NCBI RefSeq assembly: GCF_041477585.1
Contig: NZ_JBGNYA010000001.1
Coordinates: forward strand, 1,798,001-1,862,000
DNA length: 64,000 nt
Direction: 5' to 3'
Origin: Halobellus sp. MBLA0158
Lineage (GTDB): Archaea; Halobacteriota; Halobacteria; Halobacteriales; Haloferacaceae
Shown here: positions 1 to 7,678 of the stretch, one piece after another
Layout of the letters: every line of letters begins with the position of its first letter
Numbering within the stretch: the stretch's first letter is position 1
The notes under the pieces: generated by a model
What the model saw: the letters and a program-made list of their open reading frames with translations, nothing else
Databases searched by the model: none
What the model was told of the DNA's origin: nothing
Translations under genes and position numbers: made by a program

Positions 1-1
1 G

Positions 2-643
2 GTCCGGGGGGAGCTCCGGGTCCGCGACTGGGACGTGCTGGCGGGCGAGTCGACCGAGACGGTCCACCGCGAGTACGGCTACGAGTTCGCCCTCGATATC
101 GCCGAGGTGTACTTCTCGCCGCGTCTCGCGACCGAACGCCACCGGGTGATCGAGCAGGTCGGAGCCGAAGAGCGCGCCGTGGATATGTTCGCCGGGGTCG
201 GCCCCTTCGCGGTCCCGATGGCCGGCCGCGGCGCCGCGGTCGTCGGCTGCGACCTCAATCCGGCGGCCGTCGAGTACCTGCGGGAGAACGCCCGTCGGAA
301 CGGCGTCGACGAGCGGCTCACCGCCATTCACGGCGACGTCCGCGCGCTCCCCGACGAACACGGCTACGCGGACTGGGCCGACCGCCTGGTGATGAATCTC
401 CCGCACAGCGCCGACGACTTCCTGGACACGGCGGTCGCGCTCGCCGGCGAGGAGTGCGTCCTCCACTACTACGACATCCAGCACGAGGACGACCCGTTCG
501 GACCGGGCGAGCGGGCGATCCGCGCGGCCGCCGAGGCCGCCGAACCAACCTACGACGTCGCCGTCGAGACCGAACGCGTCGTCCGCTCGTACGCGCCCCA
601 CGAGTACAACGTCTGTCTCGACGTCCGCCTCACGGCGCGGTGA
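2..643 (+). CDS. trm5: tRNA (guanine-37-N1)-methyltransferase Trm5, 5' truncated by window edge
   Basis: This is the C-terminal part of a class I SAM-dependent methyltransferase; the frame is open to the first base, so the gene begins outside the window. The visible part shows the SAM-binding loop DMFAGVGPFAVP, an acidic CDLNP that would hold the ribose, and MNLPHSA, the counterpart of the NPPY-like catalytic motif of Trm5. Trm5 makes m1G37 in tRNAs and prevents +1 frameshifting. The family carries an N-terminal domain that would lie upstream and cannot be checked here. The YFSPRL segment just before the SAM domain is typical of Trm5 and Tyw2 proteins, so the Tyw2 paralogue is the main alternative. 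Confidence 0.85.
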   Translation, partial: VRGELRVRDWDVLAGESTETVHREYGYEFALDIAEVYFSPRLATERHRVIEQVGAEERAVDMFAGVGPFAVPMAGRGAAVVGCDLNPAAVEYLRENARRNGVDERLTAIHGDVRALPDEHGYADWADRLVMNLPHSADDFLDTAVALAGEECVLHYYDIQHEDDPFGPGERAIRAAAEAAEPTYDVAVETERVVRSYAPHEYNVCLDVRLTAR

Positions 644-690
644 TTCGGAAGCCTTTTCTTCGTCATCGAAGTACGGTTGAGTGCGTCCGT

Positions 691-763
691 GCCGGAGTAG
701 CTCAGCTGGCAGAGCGATTCCTTCGTAAGGAATAGGCCGAGGGTTCAAATCCCTCCTCCGGCT
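691..763 (+). tRNA. tRNA-Thr (anticodon CGU)
   Basis: A full cloverleaf folds here. The acceptor stem pairs 691-697 (gccggag) with 756-762 (ctccggc), the discriminator is T763, and no CCA is encoded. The D-arm contains agctcagctggcagagc. The anticodon stem attcc/ggaat encloses the seven-base loop ttcgtaa with anticodon CGT, which reads ACG (Thr). The T-arm is gaggg-ttcaaat-ccctc. No intron is visible. It lies 47 nt after trm5 on the same strand. Confidence 0.95.
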
Positions 764-799
764 CTTCTGACGGAACAAAGCGGAGTTGGAGAGCCGCGA

Positions 800-847
800 G
801 AGGGATTTGAATCAGGCAGGAGCTCCGCTCCGACCGTGGTTCAAATC
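800..847. repeat. T-arm-like inverted pair just downstream of the tRNA
   Basis: Positions 800-811 are the exact reverse complement of 12 nt of the tRNA-Thr T-arm (744-755). A second T-loop-like string lies at 837-847 on the plus strand and pairs with 804-814 with one mismatch. The pair encloses a small ggagctcc palindrome. No complete second tRNA can be folded. It may be a degraded tRNA or attachment-site remnant; the function is unknown. Confidence 0.5.
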
Positions 848-946
848 TCCACCTCTGACTCTCTCTGCGCCGACGTGATAGCGTGAATCCGCGGCCGTCA
901 CGTCAACGATCGAAACATACAGGTCCTCGCCCGAGTAGGGCGAACT

Positions 947-1399
947 GTGCGCCGTCTCTCGATCGCGTTCGTGCTCATTCTGGTGCTCTGCGCCCTGACC
1001 GTCGGCTTCGGCGTGCAGTTCAACGGCAGCGACGTATATCCCGATGCCGCGGCCATCGACGCCGACTACGCGGCTCACGTCGGCGAGCGCGCGCACCTCT
1101 GGACGGAGGCCGTCGGAACCGAGAACGGGAGCCTCCTCGTCGAGACTGAGGGGCTCCATCTCCGTGTTTCAGATCCGTCACCGGCGGCCGTCGAGATCGG
1201 CGATCACGTCCAGATCTACGGGATGCTCGGTCCCGATCGACAGTTCGAGACCGAGAACTACCACGTACAGTCCGCCGGCGGCGTCTGGTATATGTACGGC
1301 GTCTCGGTCGTCGGGATCGCGCTCGCGGCCGTGCTGTTCCTGCGGCGGTGGCGGATCGACCTCGACCACTGGCGGTTCGTTCCCCGCGGAGGCGAGTGA
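947..1399 (+). CDS. Small membrane protein with predicted beta-barrel-like exterior domain
   Basis: A 150-residue protein from a GTG start. It has an N-terminal hydrophobic segment (about residues 4-22), a polar beta-rich middle (about 45-110) with EIGDHVQIYGML that resembles an OB-fold strand pattern, and a second membrane helix (about 118-137) followed by a basic tail. Both ends are thus membrane-embedded, with the middle probably outside the cell. The stop codon overlaps the next ATG by one base, so the two genes are co-transcribed. I do not recognise a named family and assign no function. Confidence 0.7.
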   Translation: MRRLSIAFVLILVLCALTVGFGVQFNGSDVYPDAAAIDADYAAHVGERAHLWTEAVGTENGSLLVETEGLHLRVSDPSPAAVEIGDHVQIYGMLGPDRQFETENYHVQSAGGVWYMYGVSVVGIALAAVLFLRRWRIDLDHWRFVPRGGE

Positions 1400-1875
1400 T
1401 GCCGGACCTCCTCACTCACGTCCTGCTGGCGTACGCCGCCGCCGGCCTCCTCGCCTGGCGGACGCGGTTCCCGGAGCGGTACGTCCCGGTCGTCTGCGTG
1501 GGCGCGACGATGCCAGACGCGATGAAGGCCGCCGTCGTCGCCGACGTGGCGAGCGGCAGCGCCTTCGGCGTGCCGTACTCGTTCTGGGGGCTGCACACGC
1601 TCGGTGGAGTGGCGGTTCTCGGCGGGATCGGCGCGCTGACGATCCGGAGCGCCGATCGGCGGGCCGCGCTGGGCGCGCTCGTCGCCGGCGGCATCGGCCA
1701 CCTCGTCCTCGACCTGTTCGTGATCCGCGTCGACGGACTCGGGCCGCCGTACCTGTTCCCGCTCACGGGCTGGCTGCCGCCGGCCGGCAATCTGTACGCC
1801 AGTTCGGATCTGTGGCCCGTCGCCGTCGCCCTGGCCGTGGCCGTGCCGGTCTGGATCGCCCGCGAGGTGTGGTGA
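1399..1875 (+). CDS. YdjM-like (metal-dependent hydrolase family) membrane protein
   Basis: A 158-residue polytopic membrane protein. The start MPDLLTHVLLAYA and the later GHLVLDLF follow the His/Asp pattern of the YdjM/DUF457 group of inner-membrane proteins called metal-dependent hydrolases. About four membrane segments are visible, and a MPDAMKA motif lies near residue 37. The ATG at 1399 is preferred over in-frame upstream codons because it follows the previous stop directly. Catalysis has not been shown for most of the family, so the hydrolase label is tentative. Confidence 0.65.
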   Translation: MPDLLTHVLLAYAAAGLLAWRTRFPERYVPVVCVGATMPDAMKAAVVADVASGSAFGVPYSFWGLHTLGGVAVLGGIGALTIRSADRRAALGALVAGGIGHLVLDLFVIRVDGLGPPYLFPLTGWLPPAGNLYASSDLWPVAVALAVAVPVWIAREVW

Positions 1876-2031
1876 TCGTCGGACTACTGGATATCGTATT
1901 TAATATCTAAGCAGATCGATTTCAAGCCTGCAGAATGCATTCTATCGAGGTTTGAGTAATATTCCACACCTGATTATCTGTTTTGATATTACTATGCCAA
2001 CACATAAACGGCATTGCGAGTAAATACCGAT
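1876..2031. promoter_or_regulatory. AT-rich leader with palindrome and leaderless promoter
   Basis: This low-GC intergenic stretch contains a perfect 12-bp palindrome AGAATGCATTCT at 1932-1943 and a 7-bp inverted repeat (gtaatat at 1956-1962, atattac at 1986-1992). A TATA-like cataaac at 2003-2009 sits about 27 nt before the ATG at 2032, which fits a leaderless transcript of the kinase gene. Confidence 0.5.
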
Positions 2032-3345
2032 ATGAACGACTGGTCGGGAGCGGCGGACGCGTTCGATTCGCACCTCCCCCAGTTTGTGCAGGGCGTCGGC
2101 GTCGCGATCGTCTTTGCCCACCTACTGCTGTACGTCGCCGCCGTCGAGTCGCCCAGAGCCACGACTTCGGTCGAGGGGTTTCTCGTCGGCGCGGCCACGG
2201 TCTATCCCTTCGCCGCGGCGACCGTGTACGGCGGCCGGCGGCTCCAGCGCGGCGACCTCCCGCGGGAGCACTACGGGCGGATCCGGAACTGGTTTCTCGG
2301 CGGCCTCGTCGGTTTCCTGGCGCTGAATCTGGCGATGATCGCGACCTGGCCTGCCGGGTCGGTGTTCAACAACGTCGGCTGGGCGCTGTTCGCGGCGGCC
2401 GTCGGCGGGGCGATGGGGCTGGGCGTCGGCCTGATGGAAGCCCGCCGGATCTGGCAGGCCGTTCGGGCCGATCGGCAGCGGCAGCGTCGCCGAGAGATCG
2501 AGGCGCGGAACGAGCGACTGGCGGACTTCGCGGAGTCGGTCGCACACGACCTCCGGAACCCGCTCAACGTCGCCGCCGGTAATCTGGAGCTCGCGCGACG
2601 GGAGCCGAAAGAGCGGTACTTCGCGAACATCGAATCCGCGCACGATCGGATGGCGACCCTCATCGATCAGTCGCTGAGACTGGCCCGGAGCGGCCGTGAG
2701 ATCGACGAGCTGGAGTCGGTCGAACTGACGACCTTCGCCGAGCGCTGCTGGTCGAACGTTCCGACCGACGACGCCCGGCTCGACCTCGGCGCCCCGACGA
2801 CCATCGACGCCGACCCCGAGCGGCTCACCCAACTCCTCGAAAATCTGTTCCGGAACGCCGTCGAGCACAGTTCCGAAAGCCCCTCGTCGATGTCGGGAGC
2901 GCGCGCCGGGGGCGATAGCGACGGTCGGGGGGACGACGGCGACTTCTATCGGGGGGCCGCGAGCGCGGCTCCGAACGCCGGAGTCGACGCGGGCGAGGGC
3001 ACCGGTGCCGGAGACGAGGCCGACGCTTCTGCGGCGGACGAGGGCGCCGGAAGCGATGCCGACGCGTCCGCGGCGGACGAGGTGAGTGAGAAGCGCGGCG
3101 TGACGGTGTCTGTCGGCCCGCTCCCCGACGGTGCGGGCTTCTACGTCGCGGACGACGGTCCCGGGATCCCGGAGGCCGAACGCTCGAAGGTGCTCGAATC
3201 GGGCTACTCCCAGAGCGACGACGGGAGCGGGCTCGGGCTGGCGATCGTGAGCCGGATCGCCGACGCCCACGGCTGGTCCGTCGAGATCAGCGAAAGCGAC
3301 ACCGGGGGCGCGCGGTTCGAGTTCCACGTCACTGAAGACGAGTGA
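2032..3345 (+). CDS. Membrane sensor histidine kinase with a low-complexity insertion in the ATPase domain
   Basis: A 437-residue kinase. Four hydrophobic segments (about 19-38, 48-65, 87-106, 114-134) lead to a coiled region and a dimerisation/phosphoacceptor helix with SVAHDLRNPLNVAAGNL, where His172 would be phosphorylated. The ATP-binding domain shows the N box NLFRNAVEHS (271-280), then DDGPGIP (374-380) and GSGLGLAI (398-405). Between N and G1 boxes lie about 70 extra residues rich in Ala, Gly, Asp and Ser (about 282-354), which contain a duplicated DADASAADE unit. The ATG at 2032 is preferred over TTG 2014 because a TATA-like box sits 27 nt upstream. No response regulator is adjacent. 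Confidence 0.9.
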   Translation: MNDWSGAADAFDSHLPQFVQGVGVAIVFAHLLLYVAAVESPRATTSVEGFLVGAATVYPFAAATVYGGRRLQRGDLPREHYGRIRNWFLGGLVGFLALNLAMIATWPAGSVFNNVGWALFAAAVGGAMGLGVGLMEARRIWQAVRADRQRQRRREIEARNERLADFAESVAHDLRNPLNVAAGNLELARREPKERYFANIESAHDRMATLIDQSLRLARSGREIDELESVELTTFAERCWSNVPTDDARLDLGAPTTIDADPERLTQLLENLFRNAVEHSSESPSSMSGARAGGDSDGRGDDGDFYRGAASAAPNAGVDAGEGTGAGDEADASAADEGAGSDADASAADEVSEKRGVTVSVGPLPDGAGFYVADDGPGIPEAERSKVLESGYSQSDDGSGLGLAIVSRIADAHGWSVEISESDTGGARFEFHVTEDE

Positions 3346-3408
3346 ATCCGGGCGCTCGGCGGGTCGACTCCGCGCCCTTTATTTCGGAGCCGCGGGCACC
3401 GAGTAGGT

Positions 3409-4269
3409 ATGGACACCGCCGGCTCGCACGGGACTGCGCGGGGCCTCCTCGATCTCACCCGTCCCGGTAACGCGGTCGCGGCCGGGGTGCTCACGTTCAC
3501 GGGCGCGTTCGTCGCCGCCGGCTTCGACGCGGCTCCGGTCGCGGTCGCCGCTGCGGTCGCCGCCACCGTCTTCGCGACCGCCGCGGGCAACGCGATCAAC
3601 GACTACTTCGACCGCGACATCGATCGCATCAACCGCCCCGAGCGGCCGATCCCGCGCGGGGCGGTCTCGGCCCGCGGCGCCCTCGCGTTCAGCGTCGCTC
3701 TGTTCCTCGGGGCCGTCGTGGCGGCGTTCGTCCTCCCGCTGGCCGCCATCGCGATCGCCGTGCTGAATCTCCTCGCGCTCGTCGCCTACACGGAGCTGTT
3801 CAAGGGGCTCCCCGGCGTCGGCAACGTCGTCGTCGCGTACCTGACCGGGTCGACGTTCCTCTTCGGCGCCGCCGCGGTCGGGATGCTGACCCACCCCGCC
3901 GCGCTCGTGTTGTTCGCGCTGGCGGGCCTGGCGACGGTGACCCGCGAGATCGTGAAAGACGTCGAGGACGTCGCCGGCGACAGGGAGGAAGGGCTCCGGA
4001 CGCTGCCGATCGTGATCGGTGAGGGGGCGGCGCTGTGGGCGGCGCTCGCCGTGCTCGTCGTCGCCGTCCTCGCCAGCGCGGTCCCGTATCTGATGGGGAC
4101 CTTCGGGCTTGCGTACGCGGTCCTTGTCGTGCCCGCCGACGCAGTGATGCTCGACGGCGCGCGCCGCGGGTTCACAGACCCCGCGACGGCACAGCGGCGC
4201 CTGAAGCGCGGGATGTTCCTCGCGACGGCCGCGTTCGTGGTCGGGCGGGTAGTCACGGCCGTCGCCTGA
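3409..4269 (+). CDS. Digeranylgeranylglyceryl phosphate synthase (UbiA prenyltransferase family)
   Basis: A 286-residue membrane protein of the UbiA superfamily. The first Asp-rich motif NAINDYFDRDIDRINRPERP and the second, KDVEDVAGDREEGLRTLP, are both present; they bind Mg-diphosphate. Eight or nine membrane helices can be seen. In archaea this enzyme adds the second geranylgeranyl chain to geranylgeranylglyceryl phosphate, a committed step of ether-lipid synthesis. The ATG lies about 28 nt after a TATA-like tttattt, suggesting a leaderless message. The gene for the later saturation step, geranylgeranyl reductase, is at 12-13.4 kb. Confidence 0.92.
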   Translation: MDTAGSHGTARGLLDLTRPGNAVAAGVLTFTGAFVAAGFDAAPVAVAAAVAATVFATAAGNAINDYFDRDIDRINRPERPIPRGAVSARGALAFSVALFLGAVVAAFVLPLAAIAIAVLNLLALVAYTELFKGLPGVGNVVVAYLTGSTFLFGAAAVGMLTHPAALVLFALAGLATVTREIVKDVEDVAGDREEGLRTLPIVIGEGAALWAALAVLVVAVLASAVPYLMGTFGLAYAVLVVPADAVMLDGARRGFTDPATAQRRLKRGMFLATAAFVVGRVVTAVA

Positions 4270-4443
4270 TTCCGGCGAATCCCACGACGGCGCAGAGCTG
4301 TGACGGCCGCTACGTGGCCGATAGGGCCTCGGGAGACACAGCGACCTGTCCTACGGTGTCGCGGGCGGGGACGATGCCGTCACGCGATCGACCGACGCAA
4401 TCAAAAAGAATATTATCTGCACCCAATATGGTCTATTCGTCTA

Positions 4444-4527
4444 ATGACTCCCGGCGAGTCGATACAGCAGATGACCGACGACCCCCTTCTAGCCGGCGGT
4501 TTGACGCCGAGGACTCCAGATGTATGA
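4444..4527 (+). CDS. Possible 27-residue leaderless leader peptide
   Basis: A TATA-like stretch (aaagaatattatc, about 4406-4418) lies roughly 27-30 nt before this ATG, the usual haloarchaeal leaderless spacing. The reading frame, MTPGESIQQMTDDPLL and on, stops at 4527, overlapping the start of the ATPase gene at 4520 by 8 nt. That geometry fits translational coupling. There is no homology evidence and it may be chance. Confidence 0.3.
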   Translation: MTPGESIQQMTDDPLLAGGLTPRTPDV

Positions 4528-5131
4528 CCTCGGCCCGGACCTCGATCGGGAGGTCCCTCCGGGAACGAACGTCCTGGTGAGCGGTCCACCGCTGTCCGGC
4601 AAGCGGTCGCTTTGTCTGGACATCCTCGCGTCCGGAACCGAGAAAGGCGAGGGCGCCATCATCGTCACCACCAAAGACGGCGCGGACCGCGTTCTGAACG
4701 ACTACGAGAAGCGCACGGCCTACGAGGACCGTCCCGTGGCGGTCGTCGACTGCGTGACCCGCCAGCAGGGCGTCGGCGACGTCCGCGACAGCGACCGGAT
4801 CAAGTACACGTCCTCGCCGGTCGATATGACCGGGATCGGGATCAAGCTCTCGGAGTTCCTCCAGTCGTTCTACCAGAATCAGGGGATCGAGCAGAATCGG
4901 GTGATGCTCCACTCGCTTTCGACCCTGCTTATGTACTCGGACCTCCAGACGGTCTTCCGGTTCCTCCACGTCTTCACCGGCCGCATCCAGAGCGTCGACG
5001 GCCTCGGCGTCTTCGCGATCGACGCCAGCGCCCACGACGACCAGACGATGAACACGCTGAAACAGCTGTTCGACGGGATCATCACGACCCACGAAGACGA
5101 ACCGCCGTCGGTCCGTCTGGCGGGCGACTGA
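4520..5131 (+). CDS. KaiC/RAD55-like RecA-superfamily protein
   Basis: A 203-residue single-domain P-loop protein. GPPLSGKRS (22-30) is a variant Walker A, VAVVDCV (about 72-78) lies on a core strand, and VMLHSLSTLL and GLGVFAIDASAHDD (about residue 165) resemble the later strands of KaiC-like domains. Haloarchaea have many such short RecA-like proteins of the HTR-like type, thought to act in signalling; the substrate is unknown. A GAGG at 4509-4512 could be a ribosome-binding site. The Walker A has Lys-Arg-Ser instead of Lys-Thr/Ser directly, but ATP binding remains plausible. Confidence 0.8.
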   Translation: MYDLGPDLDREVPPGTNVLVSGPPLSGKRSLCLDILASGTEKGEGAIIVTTKDGADRVLNDYEKRTAYEDRPVAVVDCVTRQQGVGDVRDSDRIKYTSSPVDMTGIGIKLSEFLQSFYQNQGIEQNRVMLHSLSTLLMYSDLQTVFRFLHVFTGRIQSVDGLGVFAIDASAHDDQTMNTLKQLFDGIITTHEDEPPSVRLAGD

Positions 5132-5227
5132 TCCCCGTGACACATTTTCGGCCCGGGAGCGTCGCTGAAACGGCGATTTGAGTCACCACCGGGATTTTGT
5201 CGATCCGAACGGTACCGAGACCTCACG

Positions 5228-5896
5228 ATGGAACTCGAAGAGTTCACGCGGTCGAACGCGCCCGAGGAGGGCGGCACCGGATTCCAGAAGGAAAACGCCA
5301 GACTGCTCGACGTCCCGGTCGATGGGACGGTGATGGTGAAGGCGGGGACGATGATCGCCTACACCGGCGAGATGACGTTCACCGGAAAGTCCTCCGCGGA
5401 GGGCGGCATCACCGGCTTCGTCAAGGAGGCGGTCAGCGGCGAGGGCACGCCCGTGATGGAGGCCGAGGGCTCCGGCCATCTCTACGTCGCCGATCAGGGC
5501 AAGAAGGTCCAGGTCCTCGACCTCGACGCCGACGAGTCGATCTCGGTCAACGGCAACGACGTCCTCGCGTTCGAGTCCCGGATCGACTACGAGATCAACA
5601 CGATCGGGAGCCTCTCCGGCGCCGCCGCGGGCGGGCTGACGAACGTCTACCTCTCCGGCCCCGGCCAAGTCGCGCTCACCACCCACGGTGATCCGCTCGT
5701 GATGACGCCGCCGGTCTACACGGACCCCGACGCCACCGTCGCCTGGAGCACGAACCTCTCGCCGTCGATCGCGACGAACAAGACGATCGAGATCGGCCAG
5801 ACCTCCGGCGAGGGGATGCAGATGGAGTTCACCGGCTCGGAGGGCTTCGTGGTCGTCCAGCCCCACGAGGAGGGCGGCCAGACCCACGGCCAGTAA
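5228..5896 (+). CDS. AIM24-family protein
   Basis: A 222-residue soluble protein rich in predicted beta strands. The stretch VMVKAGTMIAYTGEMTF near residue 34, the repeated glycine turns GHLYVADQGKK and YLSGPGQVAL, and the late GEGMQMEFTGSEGFVVVQP are typical of the AIM24/TTHA0068 beta-roll family. The yeast member affects mitochondrial inner-membrane organisation; the prokaryotic role is unknown. No signal peptide or membrane helix is visible. It stands alone between the KaiC-like gene and a convergent protease gene. Confidence 0.85.
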   Translation: MELEEFTRSNAPEEGGTGFQKENARLLDVPVDGTVMVKAGTMIAYTGEMTFTGKSSAEGGITGFVKEAVSGEGTPVMEAEGSGHLYVADQGKKVQVLDLDADESISVNGNDVLAFESRIDYEINTIGSLSGAAAGGLTNVYLSGPGQVALTTHGDPLVMTPPVYTDPDATVAWSTNLSPSIATNKTIEIGQTSGEGMQMEFTGSEGFVVVQPHEEGGQTHGQ

Positions 5897-5959
5897 TCTG
5901 TTCTGCCGTTGCCCTCGCCAATCACGATATCACTCCACGCGCGCTGATCGACGCCGACG

Positions 5960-6985
5960 TCACTCGGCGGGCGCGTCGCCGTCCGTCGGCGCTCGCCGGA
6001 GCTCCGGCTCGGCCACCGACGCGTCGATTTCGAGCCGTCCGTACCGCCACTGCACCCACCCGGCGGTGAGGGCGGTGCCGAGGAGGATCGCACCGACGCC
6101 GACGAGCCCGGCCTCCGGGCCGAACGCGCCGCCGGTGAACAGCCGCGGCCCGGACTGCTCGACCGCGATGAGCGAGACGCCGCCGCCGGTCCCGCTGACG
6201 GGGAAGCCGTAGACGACGCCCTGGAAGAAGTTCCAGGTGATGTGTAAGCCGATCGGGATCGCCAGTTCGCCCGTCAGCACGTAGCCCGCGGCGAGCATCA
6301 CCGCGCCGAGGACGATCCCGAGCACGCTCGCGACGCTGGCGTTCGGATTCGCCGCGTGGGCGACGCCGAAGAGGAGCGACGTCGCGAGAGTCGCGAGCCC
6401 GACGGCGCCGATCGGGCTGATCCGATCGAACCACCGGAACCCCTCGGCGAGGTTCGTGAGGAGGTAGCCGCGGAACAGCAGTTCCTCGTAGACGCCGACC
6501 GCGACGAAGGTGAGAAGGCCCCACGCGAACCACGGCCAGAAGGCGAACCCGGCGCGGGCGACGACGAACCGGTCCCGAACCGCGACCCACCCGACCGAGA
6601 GCTCGAACAGGAACACGAGCGTCATCAGCAGGGCGCCGAGCGCGAGGCCGAACCCGAGGTCGAGCCACCACGCGCGGTCGGTCCGGATCCCGAAGTCGCG
6701 GAGTCGACGCCGGTCGACGAACCGACCGACGAGGACGACCGCGCCGGCGATCACGAGCGTCTGCGCGGCCAGCGATGCGACGTTCCGGATCGCGACCGCC
6801 GACTGCTCGGTCGACGCGACCGGCCCCAACACGGCCCGGATCGATCCCGACGTGGCCGCGGCGAAGACGAGGGTGCCGAGATAGCCCAAGAGAACGATCG
6901 TGAGGACCAATGCGGCGATCCGCCAGGGCAGTCGCGGCCGCCGCGCGTCGTCGTTCCAGAGAACGCGTCGTACCCGCGGGCGCAT
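5960..6985 (-). CDS. CPBP-family intramembrane glutamic protease
   Basis: A polytopic membrane protein of about 341 residues. It carries VYEELLFRGYLL, the EExxxR motif of the CPBP (Rce1-like, ABI) family, followed by the FGVAHA and HITWNF histidine motifs on later helices. These residues form the intramembrane active site. Eight or so helices are visible. The family includes CAAX-processing and bacteriocin-immunity proteins; the substrate here is unknown. I chose ATG 6985 (MRPRVRRVLW); an in-frame GTG at 7048 would add 21 polar residues. A TATA-like box on this strand lies at about 7064-7070. Confidence 0.85.
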   Translation of the reverse strand: MRPRVRRVLWNDDARRPRLPWRIAALVLTIVLLGYLGTLVFAAATSGSIRAVLGPVASTEQSAVAIRNVASLAAQTLVIAGAVVLVGRFVDRRRLRDFGIRTDRAWWLDLGFGLALGALLMTLVFLFELSVGWVAVRDRFVVARAGFAFWPWFAWGLLTFVAVGVYEELLFRGYLLTNLAEGFRWFDRISPIGAVGLATLATSLLFGVAHAANPNASVASVLGIVLGAVMLAAGYVLTGELAIPIGLHITWNFFQGVVYGFPVSGTGGGVSLIAVEQSGPRLFTGGAFGPEAGLVGVGAILLGTALTAGWVQWRYGRLEIDASVAEPELRRAPTDGDAPAE

Positions 6986-7094
6986 GTCTCTCACCTCGCG
7001 GAACCGCCCGTTAACTCTGTCGCCGAGGCGGTCCGAGCCGGCCCCCACGGCGTCGGCCTGTCACTTATTACCAAGGATGTCCCAGAGTCGACGT

Positions 7095-7223
7095 ATGTTC
7101 CGACCCTCCACGGTAGTCCCTCCGCACGCTCGCGATTCCGCAGATGGGAGCGACTCCGCAGACGGGAGAGTGAGCAAAGCGACTCCCCGGCACGCGACAG
7201 CCGATCAGCCGACGGAGCGATGA
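7095..7223 (+). CDS. Possible 42-residue leaderless small ORF
   Basis: A TATA-like cttatta at 7064-7070 lies about 27 nt before this ATG. The 42-codon frame ends at TGA 7221-7223, which overlaps the next ATG (7220) as ATGA. The peptide is polar and of no known family. It contains an imperfect internal duplication (RDSADGSDSADG). It could be a translated leader coupled to the next gene or a chance ORF. Confidence 0.25.
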   Translation: MFRPSTVVPPHARDSADGSDSADGRVSKATPRHATADQPTER

Positions 7224-7660
7224 CTGAGCCCCGCGTCTCCGAGCACGTCCGGGTCGACGGCGACGAGCACCCGCCCGGCGTCTACCGAGTCGTCGGCGTC
7301 GACGACGAGACGGTGACGCTCCTCCGCGTGAGCGACGCCGACGGGGCACGCGCCCACACCGGCGAACTGCTCACCGTCGACACGGGTGATTTCGCGGACT
7401 TCGAGCCGGCGACGGAGCCGCCCAGCGACGCGAGCGTCGCCTCCAGGCTGGCGTCGCTCGCCGAGACGGCTTACTGGTCGGTCCGCGCCTTCGGCCAGCA
7501 GTTGGCGGCGCACCCGCTTCCCGCGGCGGCGGCCGGGCTCGTCGTCGCTATCGGAGCCGTCGGCGACGCCTTCGTCTCCCTCCCGGATCCGGTGTTCGGC
7601 GGCCTGATCTTTGTGGGGAGTCTTGGGCTCGCGTACGTCGGAAACGGGCTGTCGCTGTGA
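7220..7660 (+). CDS. Conserved haloarchaeal membrane protein, unknown function
   Basis: A 146-residue protein. The first 60 residues look like a small beta domain (HVRVDGDEHPPGVYRVVGVDDETVTLLRV) and are followed by an acidic linker and two hydrophobic segments (about 99-116 and 124-143). The long open frame upstream of 7220 has no credible start and is antisense to the protease gene. The start overlaps the stop of the small ORF before it. I recognise no domain with known function. Confidence 0.65.
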   Translation: MTEPRVSEHVRVDGDEHPPGVYRVVGVDDETVTLLRVSDADGARAHTGELLTVDTGDFADFEPATEPPSDASVASRLASLAETAYWSVRAFGQQLAAHPLPAAAAGLVVAIGAVGDAFVSLPDPVFGGLIFVGSLGLAYVGNGLSL

Positions 7661-7678
7661 CGGGAGACGGCGGTCCGG

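Noticed and set aside
6356-7219. N-terminal extension of the 7220 membrane protein
   Set aside because: This part is antisense to the CPBP protease and crosses its promoter; no domain or start signal supports it.
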